Shown piece after piece: positions 42,955-52,537 of a stretch of 64,000 bases of DNA (its first letter is position 1; each line of letters starts with the position of its first letter). Below the pieces are notes generated by a model, which was not told the origin of the DNA, did not search any database, and saw only the letters and a list, made by a program, of their open reading frames with translations. The DNA comes from Bacteroidota bacterium. GTDB lineage: Bacteria > Bacteroidota > Bacteroidia > Chitinophagales > Chitinophagaceae. Location: the NCBI GenBank assembly GCA_023387985.1, contig JAEWHC010000009.1, positions 186,001-250,000 of the forward strand, given 5' to 3'. The translations under genes and the position numbers were made by a program.

Positions 42955-44094
42955 TTATATAAATGCGGAAAGGTCTTTACCAAGTTTCTTGCCGGCATCC
43001 AACACCAGTTGCTGCCGGTAAACTGGCTTAAGCCCCGAAATCAATATATTCTTCCGAAGGAGGTCATTAATGGTATTGGTGCTGAAAACATACCGGATGG
43101 CGTTTTCACCGATTATTGAGGAGATCTCATTTTGTATAGGGATAAACACCGTATCCTTCAAATAGCGAATTTTATGAAGATCTTGTTTGCCGTTGTTGTT
43201 CGTGGTGCCGGTTTGCCCGCCCAAATTCAATTCTTCCGCTTCCAGTCGGTATTGATTGATCTTACGCTGCCACCGGTTTCTCCAGCTCCCGGTTTTCATG
43301 TAGGCCGGTATTCCCTTGCCATGGAAAATAAACGAAATGTCCTCTTTATGATGAACAAGATCGCGGATGGCAGTGTCAGGAAAAATAAAATGCGGCGAGC
43401 GGTTGCGCTTCTCAGCCAGGTGATCCCGGTAAGTAAGAAGGCCATTCAGAATATGGCAATCGAGAGGTGAAAAATTATGGATATCGGCCTTCTTTAAAAA
43501 GCTTTGTTTTTTCTGTAGGATATGGATTTCTGTATTCAGCAATTCCTGTTCCTGCAGCACGTATTCTTTAAACGGGCTCGCCTCGATAAGGGGCATCAGT
43601 TTGCGGTACAGGGGAATGAGATAACGTACATCGGAAGCGGCATAGCTCATCTGCGCATCGGATAAGGGCCGGTTATGCCATGCGCTTGTCTGCTGGTTTT
43701 TATCCAGGATAATATCAAAAAAGCGTTCTACCATGGATCCCAACGAAACCTTCGGGTAATTGAGCAGTTTGGCACAGACTTCTGTATCAAACATATTTTG
43801 CGGAAAGCATTTCAGGGAATGCAATAAGCGAATGTCTTCACCGGGAGTGTGCATGATCTTCAGGATCTGATCATTTTCAAGCAAATGGAACAGCGGCTGC
43901 AGATCGAGTCCATTCATTGGATCAATCAAATAGATTTCGCCTTTTTCATTTGCTATTTGGATAAGACACAAAGTGAATCCATAAAAATGCCTGTCGCGAT
44001 CAAATTCAAGGTCAAGGGCCCAAACGGAACTCCTGCTCAAAGAATTCATCACGTTGTCAAACTGTTCCGGTTTATCTACAAGTTGAAAAGGCAT
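42955..44094 (-). CDS. rnd: Ribonuclease D
   Basis: The 379-residue enzyme is a 3'-5' exoribonuclease for structured RNA 3' ends, such as tRNA. The DEDDy residues are visible: Asp28 and Glu30 (ALDLEFDRD), Asp87 (HTPGEDIRLL), Tyr151 and Asp155 (MSYAASDVRYL). The exonuclease domain covers about 1-180 and an HRDC-like helical domain about 210-285 (LNGLLTYRDHLAEKRNRSPHFIFPD). The length matches E. coli RNase D (375). No partner gene is coded on the same strand nearby. Confidence 0.94.
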   Translation of the reverse strand: MPFQLVDKPEQFDNVMNSLSRSSVWALDLEFDRDRHFYGFTLCLIQIANEKGEIYLIDPMNGLDLQPLFHLLENDQILKIMHTPGEDIRLLHSLKCFPQNMFDTEVCAKLLNYPKVSLGSMVERFFDIILDKNQQTSAWHNRPLSDAQMSYAASDVRYLIPLYRKLMPLIEASPFKEYVLQEQELLNTEIHILQKKQSFLKKADIHNFSPLDCHILNGLLTYRDHLAEKRNRSPHFIFPDTAIRDLVHHKEDISFIFHGKGIPAYMKTGSWRNRWQRKINQYRLEAEELNLGGQTGTTNNNGKQDLHKIRYLKDTVFIPIQNEISSIIGENAIRYVFSTNTINDLLRKNILISGLKPVYRQQLVLDAGKKLGKDLSAFI

Positions 44095-44266
44095 TCCTCT
44101 CTTTTTTCAAACGCAATGCGCAAATATAGGTTAAGAGTCTCCGGCGGCCTCTTGATTTTAAGTCCCGCTTAATGTCAAATTCCCAGACTTCCACGGTAGG
44201 GTTTTCCTGGTACATTTACGTACTTCATTTTCTTTGGCCTGATAAAAGTCCTGGATAATAAAGAAT

Positions 44267-45961
44267 CTATTTCATAAACAACAGGATAAACAATTGCGCG
44301 GCCAGAATTCGGGCGATGGTGGAAACCGGGTAAACGGTGGCATAAGCTTGTGCCGGCACATCGCCTTTAAAGTAAGTGTTGCAGAAGCTGAGTGTTGGTG
44401 GACTCGTATAGGTGCCTGCCACCAGTCCTGCAATCTGCAAAAAATTTACCCTGAACACAAGTCGGGCTATCAGGAACATCAGGATGACCGGAATGGAAGT
44501 AATCATTATTCCATAGAGTACCCACATCAGCCCGTTGTATTCCACGAAATTCGAATACAGTGTCTTGCCCGATTGGATACCTACTGCAGCAAAGAACAGC
44601 GCGATACCAAGGTCACGCATAAACCAGGCTGCGCTTTGATTCATGTAGGAATGCAGGCGTGCAATGCCGCCGTACCGGCTGATGAAAATGGCGACGAGAA
44701 GTGGGCCGGCAGCTATGCCCATTTTTACCGGCAGCGGTATGCCAGGAACTTTAAAAGGAATTGAGCCGAGGATGATGCCCAGGATAATGCCGAAAAATAT
44801 GGTTGCCAGTTCGGGATGGGCAAGGCGGCTTTTGGTATTCCCCAAAATAGCAATGGCTTCACGCAACTGGATCTTTGGTCCCACCATCCTTACGGTATCG
44901 CCCATATGGATAACAAAGCCTGGGTTAGCAATAAATTCAGCACCTCCCCGGAATATGCGGGTGATTTTTACACCCATTTTTGCTTCGAAATTGAGCTGGG
45001 CAATGGAATTTTGTGCGGCTGCATTGCGGGTAACCGTAACATCGCGGGTTTCAACCGAGTCATCACTTGTGATAAGCGCGTCAGAGCTTTCGCGGCCGAC
45101 AATGTGAACAAACCGGCTGAGATCATCAGGCAATCCGACAGCCATTAAAACATCGCGTTCCTGTAAAATGGTATTTGCTGAAGGCGTAACGACTTCTTTT
45201 GAACCACTTGATTTGAGCCGGGTGACAATAATATGCTCGGCGTTAATCCAATGGGTGATCTCATAAAGCGATTTACCAAAAACCTCCGGATTGGTCACCC
45301 TTGCTTTTACACTTTCGGGGTGAGGATATTCCAGTTTTCTTTTGGCTTCAAAATCCTGCTGTTCTTTTTTAAGATTGATGCGAAAAACCCGCTGGAAAAT
45401 AATGATCAGCAATATTTCTCCTACGGCGCCAAAAGGATAAGCAATGGCATAGCCGTTGGCCGGTTCACCCACTTTTACGCCAGGATGCGCCGCACTCCAC
45501 TCATTCAACACCGATTTGGCCGCCCCAAGGCTTGGGGTATTGGTTACCGCACCGGTCATGATACCGGCCATGTTTTCAGGACTTGTTGTACTGTTTTTCA
45601 GGATGATCCAGGTAACCACAAAAGCGGTTACAACCCCGGTGAGTGCAATGGCATTGAGCACCAGGCCTTCTTTGCGAAAAGAAGAAAAAAAGGATGGCCC
45701 CACTTGCAAACCGATGGCATACACAAAAAGGATCAACCCAAAATCTCTCACAAATTGCTGGGTTCCGGTGTCGAGTGTAAACTGCAAATGCCCGATGGCC
45801 AGCCCGACAAAAAGCACACCCGCTGCTCCAAGCGATACGCCTCCGATCTTTACACGACCAACCAGAACGCCGATGGCAATGGCAAGGCTGATCAAAACAA
45901 TCGACTGAATGGTTTCCGGACCTGCTGAAGGAGTAAATAACTGTTTTAGAAATTCAAACAT
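44267..45961 (-). CDS. AspT/YidE-YbjL family transporter with two RCK-C domains
   Basis: The 564-residue membrane protein has two sets of five to six helices with a soluble middle. The N-half shows FVRDFGLILFVYAIGLQVGPSFF and IMTGAVTNTPSLGAAKSVL, the C-half FMRDLGIALFFAAVGIQSG and AGLVAGTYTSPPTLSF, the repeated signatures of the aspartate:alanine exchanger (AAE) family. Two TrkA-C/RCK-C domains (about 215-290 and 300-385) lie between the halves and may bind a ligand. Substrates of YidE/YbjL relatives are poorly known; dicarboxylates or amino acids are likely. It is monocistronic. Confidence 0.9.
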   Translation of the reverse strand: MFEFLKQLFTPSAGPETIQSIVLISLAIAIGVLVGRVKIGGVSLGAAGVLFVGLAIGHLQFTLDTGTQQFVRDFGLILFVYAIGLQVGPSFFSSFRKEGLVLNAIALTGVVTAFVVTWIILKNSTTSPENMAGIMTGAVTNTPSLGAAKSVLNEWSAAHPGVKVGEPANGYAIAYPFGAVGEILLIIIFQRVFRINLKKEQQDFEAKRKLEYPHPESVKARVTNPEVFGKSLYEITHWINAEHIIVTRLKSSGSKEVVTPSANTILQERDVLMAVGLPDDLSRFVHIVGRESSDALITSDDSVETRDVTVTRNAAAQNSIAQLNFEAKMGVKITRIFRGGAEFIANPGFVIHMGDTVRMVGPKIQLREAIAILGNTKSRLAHPELATIFFGIILGIILGSIPFKVPGIPLPVKMGIAAGPLLVAIFISRYGGIARLHSYMNQSAAWFMRDLGIALFFAAVGIQSGKTLYSNFVEYNGLMWVLYGIMITSIPVILMFLIARLVFRVNFLQIAGLVAGTYTSPPTLSFCNTYFKGDVPAQAYATVYPVSTIARILAAQLFILLFMK

Positions 45962-46058
45962 AATCCAACTGATTTAGCTGATTGGAAATGCAAAGGCAAA
46001 GCTACTCATTAAGTTGAGCCAACTGCTGATATTGCTCATCAATTGACCGGCATGAATT

Positions 46059-46080
46059 AAAAAAGCCCCGCAGCCGGGGC
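46059..46080 (-). terminator. Terminator of the peroxiredoxin gene
   Basis: On the minus strand GCCCCG/CGGGGC (46065-46080, loop 4) is followed by six T's (46059-46064 as A on +). It lies 30 bases after the peroxiredoxin stop. Confidence 0.85.
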
Positions 46081-46109
46081 ATTTAGCTAAATATTTAGTT
46101 TAATAATCA

Positions 46110-46745
46110 TCATTTATTGGGCTGAGGAGTATAACGCAGGTAGGGCTTAACCTCGGTTACGCCTTTTTCAAAAGTTTTGCGGGCATCTTCAGTGCTCATT
46201 GCTGTAGGAACGATCACATCTTCGCCGTCTTTCCAGTCAACCGGAGTAGACACGGTGTAGTTGCTCGTGAGTTGCAGGCTGTCAAGAACACGCAAAATCT
46301 CTACAAAGTTGCGCCCGGTACTTGCCGGGTAAGTAATGATGAGTTTTACTTTTTTCTCCGGGTTGATGATGAACAGGCTGCGTACAGTTTGTTTTTCATT
46401 TTCATTCGGATGGATCATATCATACAAGGAAGCCACCTGCTTATCGTCATCGGCAATTATGGGAAACTGCACATTGGTCTGCTGGGTTTCATTTATGTCA
46501 TTTACCCATCCATGGTGGCTATCCAGGGGATCAACACTCAACGCCAGCACTTTGGTATTGCGCTTTGCAAATTCATCGGCAAGTTGGGCGGTACGGCCAA
46601 GTTCGGTGGTGCAAACCGGCGTATAATCTGCAGGATGACTGAAAAGAATTCCCCAGCTATCTCCCAGAAATTCATAGAAATCAATATCACCGGAAGTGGT
46701 TTGAGCCTTAAAATTGGGAGCGACGTCCCCTAAACGTAATGCCAT
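46110..46745 (-). CDS. 1-Cys peroxiredoxin (Prx6 type)
   Basis: The protein is about 211 residues from the ATG at 46745 (MALRLGDVAPNF). The 21 codons upstream lack resemblance to the family. The peroxidatic Cys45 sits in HPADYTPVCTTELG with the conserved Pro, Thr and later Arg of peroxiredoxins. No other Cys is present, so no resolving Cys exists and the enzyme must be of the 1-Cys Prx6 class. This fits the long C-terminal arm with STPVDWKDGEDVIVPTAMSTEDA. It reduces hydrogen peroxide and organic peroxides in the cytoplasm. Confidence 0.94.
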   Translation of the reverse strand: MALRLGDVAPNFKAQTTSGDIDFYEFLGDSWGILFSHPADYTPVCTTELGRTAQLADEFAKRNTKVLALSVDPLDSHHGWVNDINETQQTNVQFPIIADDDKQVASLYDMIHPNENEKQTVRSLFIINPEKKVKLIITYPASTGRNFVEILRVLDSLQLTSNYTVSTPVDWKDGEDVIVPTAMSTEDARKTFEKGVTEVKPYLRYTPQPNK

Positions 46746-46898
46746 ATTTTTTTTTTTGAAGTAATGACCAAAGGTAATGAAAACGCATTCAACCTTTTTT
46801 GGGCTCATTATTCAATTTGGGAAAATCTGGGGTCGCTCAACAAATATTACCGGAAAATATAAATATTTAAGATTTTTGCCGGATTAAAATGGAGTGGT

Positions 46899-47360
46899 AT
46901 GAACCTGGAAGAAAAAGTAATGGCAGGAATAAAAGAAGCCATGAAAGCCAAAGATGAAGTTCGCCTTCGCAGCCTGCGGGCCATTAAAGCCGGCATTTTA
47001 CTGGCAAAAACGAGCAAAGGCGCACATGGCGAAATGGATGATAAAGATGAGATGGCCATTTTGCAAAAAATGGTGAAGCAGCGGAAGGACAGCCTGGAAA
47101 TATTCCGGCAGCAAGGCCGTGAAGATCTTGCTGTAAAAGAGGAGGAAGAAATTAATGTCATCAATACATTTTTGCCGGCACAAATGGATGAAGCTGAACT
47201 TCGTCAAAAATTATCTGAGATCATTTCCCGTGTAGGTGCAACCGGCCCGGCGGATATGGGAAAGGTAATGGGTACAGCTACCAGGGAACTGGCCGGAAAG
47301 GCTGAAGGCCGAACCATAAGTGAATTGGTGAAAAATTTATTATCGGGACCTGTTCAATAA
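46899..47360 (+). CDS. GatB/YqeY domain protein
   Basis: The 153-residue protein is a typical YqeY: helical N-domain with MKAKDEVRLRSLRAIKAGILLAKTSKG, the segment AILQKMVKQRKDSLEIFRQQGREDLAVKEEEEI and the C-terminal tail domain with GPADMGKVMGTATRELAGKAEGRTISELVK. The fold is shared with the tail of GatB, which binds tRNA in the amidotransferase, so a tRNA-related role is assumed. It lies 12 bases before the CvpA-like gene. Confidence 0.93.
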   Translation: MNLEEKVMAGIKEAMKAKDEVRLRSLRAIKAGILLAKTSKGAHGEMDDKDEMAILQKMVKQRKDSLEIFRQQGREDLAVKEEEEINVINTFLPAQMDEAELRQKLSEIISRVGATGPADMGKVMGTATRELAGKAEGRTISELVKNLLSGPVQ

Positions 47361-47372
47361 AAAGCGATCATT

Positions 47373-47912
47373 TTGTTTTTCGATGTAATTGTCTTGCTCA
47401 CTGTGGTGGGCGCAGTATTTAAAGGGATGAAAAAAGGCCTGGTCGTAGCTGTTTTCACATTCATCGCTTTTGTGCTTGGTGCTGCCGTTGCCCTGAAGAT
47501 GAGTGGAACTGTGGCGGTTTATATGGCCGAACGCTGGCCGGAGTTAACCTCATTTATTCCCTTTCTTTCTTTCATGCTGCTTTTTGTTGGTGTAGTTATC
47601 CTGGTTCGCATGGTGGCGGGCTTTATTGATAAAGGCCTTGATCTCGCTTTCCTGGGATGGCTCAACAAACTGGGCGGTGTTGCATTTTATGTTTTAATCT
47701 ACCTGATGATCCTGAGCATTTTTGTGTTTTACCTCAAAAAGCTCGGCCTGGCTTCGCCTGTATGGAGTGAAAATAGCATTACCTTTCCGTACCTTGATGC
47801 ATTCGCGCCAAAAGTGATGGAGTGGGTAGGCAAGATCATCCCTGTCTTCAAAGACCTGTTTCATCAACTGGAGGAATCAATCGGTCCGGCGGATGCGGTG
47901 CAAATACAATAA
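47373..47912 (+). CDS. CvpA family membrane protein
   Basis: The 179-residue protein has four transmembrane helices and the CvpA pattern near the N-terminus: DVIVLLTVVGAVFKGMKKGLVVAVFTFIAFVLGAAVA. The start is a TTG at 47373, since no ATG is placed suitably; the initiation is therefore uncertain by a few residues. CvpA relatives are needed for colicin V production and bile or envelope stress resistance in enterics; the biochemical role is unclear. It follows yqeY closely. Confidence 0.87.
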   Translation: MFFDVIVLLTVVGAVFKGMKKGLVVAVFTFIAFVLGAAVALKMSGTVAVYMAERWPELTSFIPFLSFMLLFVGVVILVRMVAGFIDKGLDLAFLGWLNKLGGVAFYVLIYLMILSIFVFYLKKLGLASPVWSENSITFPYLDAFAPKVMEWVGKIIPVFKDLFHQLEESIGPADAVQIQ

Positions 47913-48016
47913 GCCCTTTGAATTCTTTTTAAACTCTGAACTTTACCTGCGATAGCGGTAAATAGAAATATGTTATTTTAGCGGAACAGTTCTATCACCC
48001 CATTATTATTGACTGA

Positions 48017-48793
48017 ATGCAGTACGAAATCAAACAGAAGGATAAATTCAAATATGTTGAAGAGGGTACAGGAGAACCTTTGGTATTGCTGCATGGATTG
48101 TTTGGGGCTTTGAGCAATTTTCAAGACCTGATCGACCATTTTAAATCCACGCACCGGGTCCTCGTTCCCCTTCTTCCGCTATTTGATCTTGATATTTTCC
48201 ATACCTCCGTTGGAGGCTTACAGCGGCATGTCAGTCGTTTTATTGAAGCGCTTGATTTAGACGGCATTCATTTATTGGGCAACAGCCTGGGCGGTCATGT
48301 TGCCCTTGTACATGTGCTCAAAAGCCCGCAACGCATCAAAAGCCTTATCCTTACCGGCAGCAGCGGCTTGTTTGAAAGCGGAATGGGCGATTCCTATCCC
48401 AAGCGCGGCGATTATGAGTATATCCGGAAAAAAGCTGAACAAACTTTCTATGATCCGGCAATAGCGACAAAGGAACTGGTAGACGAAGTTTTCGAGATAA
48501 CGAACAATCGCCTTAAAGTCATCAAGATCATTGCGCTGGCCAAGAGCGCCATACGCAACAACTTGGGCAACGAACTCAACCAGATTAAGCAACCCACATT
48601 ACTCATCTGGGGACAGGATGATATAGTAACTCCACCTTTTGTGGCACAGGAATTTCATAGACTTATTCTCAATAGCGAATTGCATTTTATTGATAAATGC
48701 GGGCACGCGCCGATGATGGAAGTACCGCATGAATTCAATATTATTCTTTCCGGGTTTTTAACAAAGCTGTCTGCAACCGAAGCAGTAGGTTAA
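48017..48793 (+). CDS. Alpha/beta hydrolase
   Basis: The 258-residue cytoplasmic protein shows the alpha/beta-hydrolase landmarks: LVLLHGLFGALSNF (about 22-35), the nucleophile Ser in LLGNSLGGHVAL (about 88-99), the acid in IWGQDDIVTPP (about 195-205) and the His in DKCGHAPMMEVP (about 231-242). The triad is therefore complete. It resembles the MhpC/BioH-like group, whose substrates range from esters to C-C bonds, so the reaction is unknown. A TATTTTAG -7-like element lies near 47972. It is followed by the CBS-domain gene after 13 bases. Confidence 0.92.
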   Translation: MQYEIKQKDKFKYVEEGTGEPLVLLHGLFGALSNFQDLIDHFKSTHRVLVPLLPLFDLDIFHTSVGGLQRHVSRFIEALDLDGIHLLGNSLGGHVALVHVLKSPQRIKSLILTGSSGLFESGMGDSYPKRGDYEYIRKKAEQTFYDPAIATKELVDEVFEITNNRLKVIKIIALAKSAIRNNLGNELNQIKQPTLLIWGQDDIVTPPFVAQEFHRLILNSELHFIDKCGHAPMMEVPHEFNIILSGFLTKLSATEAVG

Positions 48794-48806
48794 CGTCTAA
48801 TTTTCA

Positions 48807-49466
48807 ATGTTCATTCAAAACTTCATATACGCAGATATCAATCCTTTAAGCGGCGAAATGTCCGTAAAGGAAGCCCTGGAAAGCATGGAAAACCAGCAGC
48901 TTAACAGCCTGCCCGTTATTGAAGAAAAAAAATACCTGGGACTCATTTCAGAGGAAGCTTTACTGGATGCAGATGAAAACCTGAAAGTGAATGCACTCCA
49001 TGAAGATTTTCTTCCAGTTGGCGCTCCCGAAGATGAACACCTGTTTGTTGCCGCGGCCCAGGTAATCGGCCGCCATCTCAGCATTTTGCCAGTGGTTAAT
49101 TCAGAAGGGCAATACCTGGGTGGCGTGAAAGCCGGTTTATTGCTTGAGCAAACGGTATTGCATTGCGGCATTATGGATGATGGAGCACTGATTGTGATGG
49201 AAACGGATATCCATGATTTCTCCATCAGTGAAATATCCAGGCTGGTGGAAACCAACGACGCTTCAGTAAGGCATTTAAATACCACCACCAATGCCGCCGC
49301 AGGTACCATTCTCATTACCATGCGCATCAATAAAGGGGAAGTAAGCGATATCGTAGCTACTTTCCAGCGCTACGACTACCGGGTATTGTATTTCACCGGG
49401 AATGAACACTATGAAAATGAATTGCGCCGGAATTATAACCACCTCATAAACTTTCTTTCCATCTGA
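48807..49466 (+). CDS. CBS-domain pair protein with ACT-like C-terminus
   Basis: The 219-residue protein has two CBS motifs (about 8-60 and 65-120), with MSVKEALESMENQQLNSLPVIEEKKYLGLISEEALLD and VIGRHLSILPVVNSEGQYLGGVKAGLLLE, which bind adenosine nucleotides and form a Bateman module. The remaining part, GALIVMETDIHDFSISEISRLVETNDASVRHL and ITMRINKGEVSDIVATFQRYDYRVLYF, is an ACT-like regulatory fold. Such proteins sit before nadK or Omp85 genes in Bacteroidota. Ligand and target are unknown. It is possibly cotranscribed with the alpha/beta hydrolase. Confidence 0.88.
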   Translation: MFIQNFIYADINPLSGEMSVKEALESMENQQLNSLPVIEEKKYLGLISEEALLDADENLKVNALHEDFLPVGAPEDEHLFVAAAQVIGRHLSILPVVNSEGQYLGGVKAGLLLEQTVLHCGIMDDGALIVMETDIHDFSISEISRLVETNDASVRHLNTTTNAAAGTILITMRINKGEVSDIVATFQRYDYRVLYFTGNEHYENELRRNYNHLINFLSI

Positions 49467-49500
49467 TGATGAACGGGTGTTTTTTCATTCCTTTGTGCAC

Positions 49501-50955
49501 ATGAGCTTGTCATGCCGGCGGATTTGCTATTTATTGCTTCCGCTTTTTTTATCCCTGGCCCTCAGCAGCCTTTGCGCACAAGGCTCAGAGCAGGCATTGG
49601 AGGAACAGAGGCTTTTTGAAAACATTTCAACCGACAGTGTTTTTATCAGTGGCGATTCCATATTTATCGACAGTATAGGCATCCTCGGAAATGTGCGCAC
49701 CAAAGACCGGATCGTTTACCGGGAAATAACCCTTCAACAGGGTGTTTGCTATCATCGCCACGAGTTTTTGCTTAAACTCAGACAAAGCCGGGAACAATTG
49801 ATGAATACAGCATTATTTGTTTCGGTACAAATCGATACCTTAGAAACACCCAGCAATACACTTACCGTAATTTTTCATTTGAACGAACGTTGGTATCTCT
49901 ACCCGGTTCCTTTCTTCAATATTGTGGACCGGAATTTTAATGTCTGGTTGAAGGACCACAACGCAAGCATGAGCCGGACAAATTATGGAGCTAAGCTGGT
50001 CTATTACAATTTCAGTGGCCGCAACGACGAATTGAATGCCTGGGCCATTATGGGGTACACACAGCAATTGCAGCTCCGTTATAATAACCCCTTTGCCAAT
50101 AAGCAAATGGAATGGGGTTACCGGGTGGGTGCATTGTACAACAGGAATCGTGAGCTGAATTACGCAAATGATTCCAATAAGCAGGTATTTAAGGAACTTT
50201 CGCATTTTGGAGTCGAAAAAATTGAAGGTGAGTTTACCCTCAGCTACCGCAAGGGCAGCAAATTCAGGGCTTATCTTAAAAATTTTTATGTGCATCAAAG
50301 TATTGATACAGCATTGTTCCGTTTGAACCCGGATTATTTCAATGGCAGGAAGCACATCAATTACGCGGATGTGATTTTGAACATGCAATATTTTGATGTG
50401 GATTACATTCCATTTCCATTGCGCGGCTGGTATGTGGATGGTTATATTCAGCAGCGGATATCCTCCTCTGTTCCCATGTTCCGGTTTGGAGGAAAGGCAT
50501 TGGCCACATGGCAATTTGTTCCAAGGACCTATATCAATTTCCAGACAGCTTTTGCCATAACACCCCGAAGCAACCTGCCTTTTGTAAATCAAAAACTCGT
50601 GGGCTACGATCATCTGTATTTGCAAGGGCTTGAAAATAACGTTATAGACGGCAGTTCAGGAGGTTTTTTCCGGACGACTTTCCGGCATATGGTTTTTGCC
50701 AAAGATTTTCGCGGCCCGCGACAATTGAAATCCTATCAGGTTTTGCCGTTAAAAGTCTTTCTGAAGACCTATGGAAACCTGGGATATGCTTACAATAAAA
50801 ATCCCGGGACCAGCTATATGAACAACAGGTTATTGTACACCGGTGGAGTCGGTTTAGAGATTATGACCATCCATGATATTGTGGGCAAACTGGAATACAG
50901 CTTCAACCAGTTTGGCGGCAGGGGTTTCTTTATTCATACCACTTTCGATTTTTAG
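49501..50955 (+). CDS. Omp85-family outer-membrane protein with a single POTRA domain
   Basis: The protein is about 484 residues. The ATG at 49501 (MSLSCRRICYLLLPLFLSLALSSLCAQ) gives a good signal peptide; a GTG at 49477 is the alternative. Residues about 50-135 form one POTRA domain: IFIDSIGILGNVRTKDRIVYREITLQQGVCY, LRQSREQLMNTALFVSVQIDTLE, LTVIFHLNERWYLYPVP. The rest is a 16-stranded type barrel ending GRGFFIHTTFDF, with the terminal Phe. BamA has five POTRA domains and TamA three, so this is a reduced member of unknown export role. The terminator at 50974-50997 follows. Confidence 0.87.
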   Translation: MSLSCRRICYLLLPLFLSLALSSLCAQGSEQALEEQRLFENISTDSVFISGDSIFIDSIGILGNVRTKDRIVYREITLQQGVCYHRHEFLLKLRQSREQLMNTALFVSVQIDTLETPSNTLTVIFHLNERWYLYPVPFFNIVDRNFNVWLKDHNASMSRTNYGAKLVYYNFSGRNDELNAWAIMGYTQQLQLRYNNPFANKQMEWGYRVGALYNRNRELNYANDSNKQVFKELSHFGVEKIEGEFTLSYRKGSKFRAYLKNFYVHQSIDTALFRLNPDYFNGRKHINYADVILNMQYFDVDYIPFPLRGWYVDGYIQQRISSSVPMFRFGGKALATWQFVPRTYINFQTAFAITPRSNLPFVNQKLVGYDHLYLQGLENNVIDGSSGGFFRTTFRHMVFAKDFRGPRQLKSYQVLPLKVFLKTYGNLGYAYNKNPGTSYMNNRLLYTGGVGLEIMTIHDIVGKLEYSFNQFGGRGFFIHTTFDF

Positions 50956-50973
50956 GCCAGGTATGACATAAAA

Positions 50974-50997
50974 AAAGGCCGCCTCAGGCAGCCTTTT
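50974..50997. terminator. Bidirectional terminator
   Basis: AAAGGC-C-GCCT pairs with AGGC-A-GCCTTT with one mismatch (50975-50996); A's precede and TTTTCTT follows. It lies between convergent genes. Confidence 0.8.
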
Positions 50998-51018
50998 CTT
51001 CATGAATTGTTTAAGTCA

Positions 51019-51375
51019 TTACCTCAGGAGCAGGTACAACAGGGCGCCCAGCAACAAGATAACGAGGAATCCGGTAAGGCCGAACAGCCAAACACCAATT
51101 GCAGCCAGTGCAATCACCAGGAGGATAAACAACCAGTCTTCCATGCCGGCAACACGCTGGCCCTTCGTAAAGAGGTTTTTTACTGAGAGCTTCAGGTTCT
51201 GCCAGGCAAACTGGCGAACCATTTTATTCATGGCCTTCCGGCCGGATTTGGTTACAGCCACACCCGCAATTGCTGCAAGCAACGCAAGGCCGGTGGCTTC
51301 AAAACCGGAGACTTCAGAAACGGGCTGACTTGGAGGAGATACTGGTAATGCCTGGGTAGTAGTGGTTAATGCCAT
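51019..51375 (-). CDS. Small membrane protein with C-terminal helices
   Basis: The 118-residue protein has a Thr/Pro-rich N-terminus (MALTTTTQALPVSPPSQPVSE), then a hydrophobic segment at about 27-45 (GLALLAAIAGVAV), a basic amphipathic stretch with KSGRKAMNKMVRQFAWQNLKLSVKNLF, and two helices at the C-terminus (about 80-117, FILLVIALAAIGVWLFGL and FLVILLLGALLYLLL). No function is known to me. The clean hydrophobic pattern and the terminator on its 3' side support it as a gene. Confidence 0.72.
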   Translation of the reverse strand: MALTTTTQALPVSPPSQPVSEVSGFEATGLALLAAIAGVAVTKSGRKAMNKMVRQFAWQNLKLSVKNLFTKGQRVAGMEDWLFILLVIALAAIGVWLFGLTGFLVILLLGALLYLLLR

Positions 51376-51550
51376 AATTCAGATTTTTTTGATTTTCAAA
51401 TGGATGTATAGTTTAAAATAATTTTTTGCAAAATATTACAAATACTGTGCTACAATAAAATTTAAACGGCCTTTTTTAGGCATCACCTGGGTTATGCATA
51501 TATAACAGCCATTAAATACGGTCATTACCGGCAAGTCACAGCGCAGTAAG

Positions 51551-52537
51551 TTAGTCGAATTTTCCCAGTAAGTATTCAGCGATCTGGATCGCATTGGTAG
51601 CCGCGCCTTTACGGAGGTTATCACTCACCACCCAGGCATTTAATGTGTTTTCCTGGCTTTCATCGCGCCGAAGACGGCCTACATATACTTCATCCGTATC
51701 GTGGGCATCACGGGGCATAGGGTAAACCTGATTGCGGGGATCATCCTGAACCACAACGCCCGGAGCTGCTGACAGCATATTGCGCACCTCATTGAGGTCA
51801 AAATCATTTTCAAATTCAATATTCAGGCTTTCGCTGTGGCCGCCCATCACGGGAACACGCACCGTAGTGGCGGTTATACGGATTTGGTCGTCGCCGAGGA
51901 TCTTCTGTGTTTCATTTATCATTTTCATTTCCTCTTTGGTGTAACCATTGTCCAGGAATGAATCAATTTGCGGGATCAGGTTCAGATCAATGGGGTAAGC
52001 ATAGGCCATAGGACCTTCTTTGCCTTCCCGCTCATTTTGCATTTGCGTAACTGCCTTTACACCGGTGCCAGTTACACTCTGGTATGTGCTTACAACCACC
52101 CGTTTTATCCTGTATCTGTCATGCAGCGGTTTGAGAACCAAAACCATTTGAATGGTACTGCAATTCGGGTTAGCAATTATTTTGTCATCCTGCGTCAATA
52201 CCTCCGCGTTAACCTCCGGCACCACCAGCTTTTTGGTGGGGTCCATACGCCAGGCGGAAGAGTTGTCGATAACCGTAATGCCAGCTGCCGCGAATTTTGG
52301 CGCCAGTTCCAGCGAGGTATCTCCACCGGCAGAAAAAATGGCAAAACGGGGTTTTCGTGCAATAGCCTCTTCGTAGCCTACAACCTTTATTTTTTCTCCT
52401 TTATACTCCACGTCTTTCCCGATCGATCTTTCACTTGCAACGGGAATGATCTCTTCGGCAGGAAAATTTCTTTCCTCCAAAACCTTAAGCATTTTCGAAC
52501 CCACAAGTCCGGTTGCCCCAACTACTGCTAATTTCAT
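51551..52537 (-). CDS. asd: Aspartate-semialdehyde dehydrogenase
   Basis: The 328-residue enzyme reduces aspartyl phosphate to aspartate semialdehyde in lysine, threonine, methionine and diaminopimelate synthesis. The NADPH motif GATGLVGSKML is at 7-17, the active-site Cys126 lies in IANPNCSTIQM, and the His is in VMGGHSESLNIE. The STYQSVTGTG and AYPIDLNLIPQID segments match the family. Length fits Asd. It stands alone; no other lysine or threonine genes are nearby. Confidence 0.97.
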   Translation of the reverse strand: MKLAVVGATGLVGSKMLKVLEERNFPAEEIIPVASERSIGKDVEYKGEKIKVVGYEEAIARKPRFAIFSAGGDTSLELAPKFAAAGITVIDNSSAWRMDPTKKLVVPEVNAEVLTQDDKIIANPNCSTIQMVLVLKPLHDRYRIKRVVVSTYQSVTGTGVKAVTQMQNEREGKEGPMAYAYPIDLNLIPQIDSFLDNGYTKEEMKMINETQKILGDDQIRITATTVRVPVMGGHSESLNIEFENDFDLNEVRNMLSAAPGVVVQDDPRNQVYPMPRDAHDTDEVYVGRLRRDESQENTLNAWVVSDNLRKGAATNAIQIAEYLLGKFD

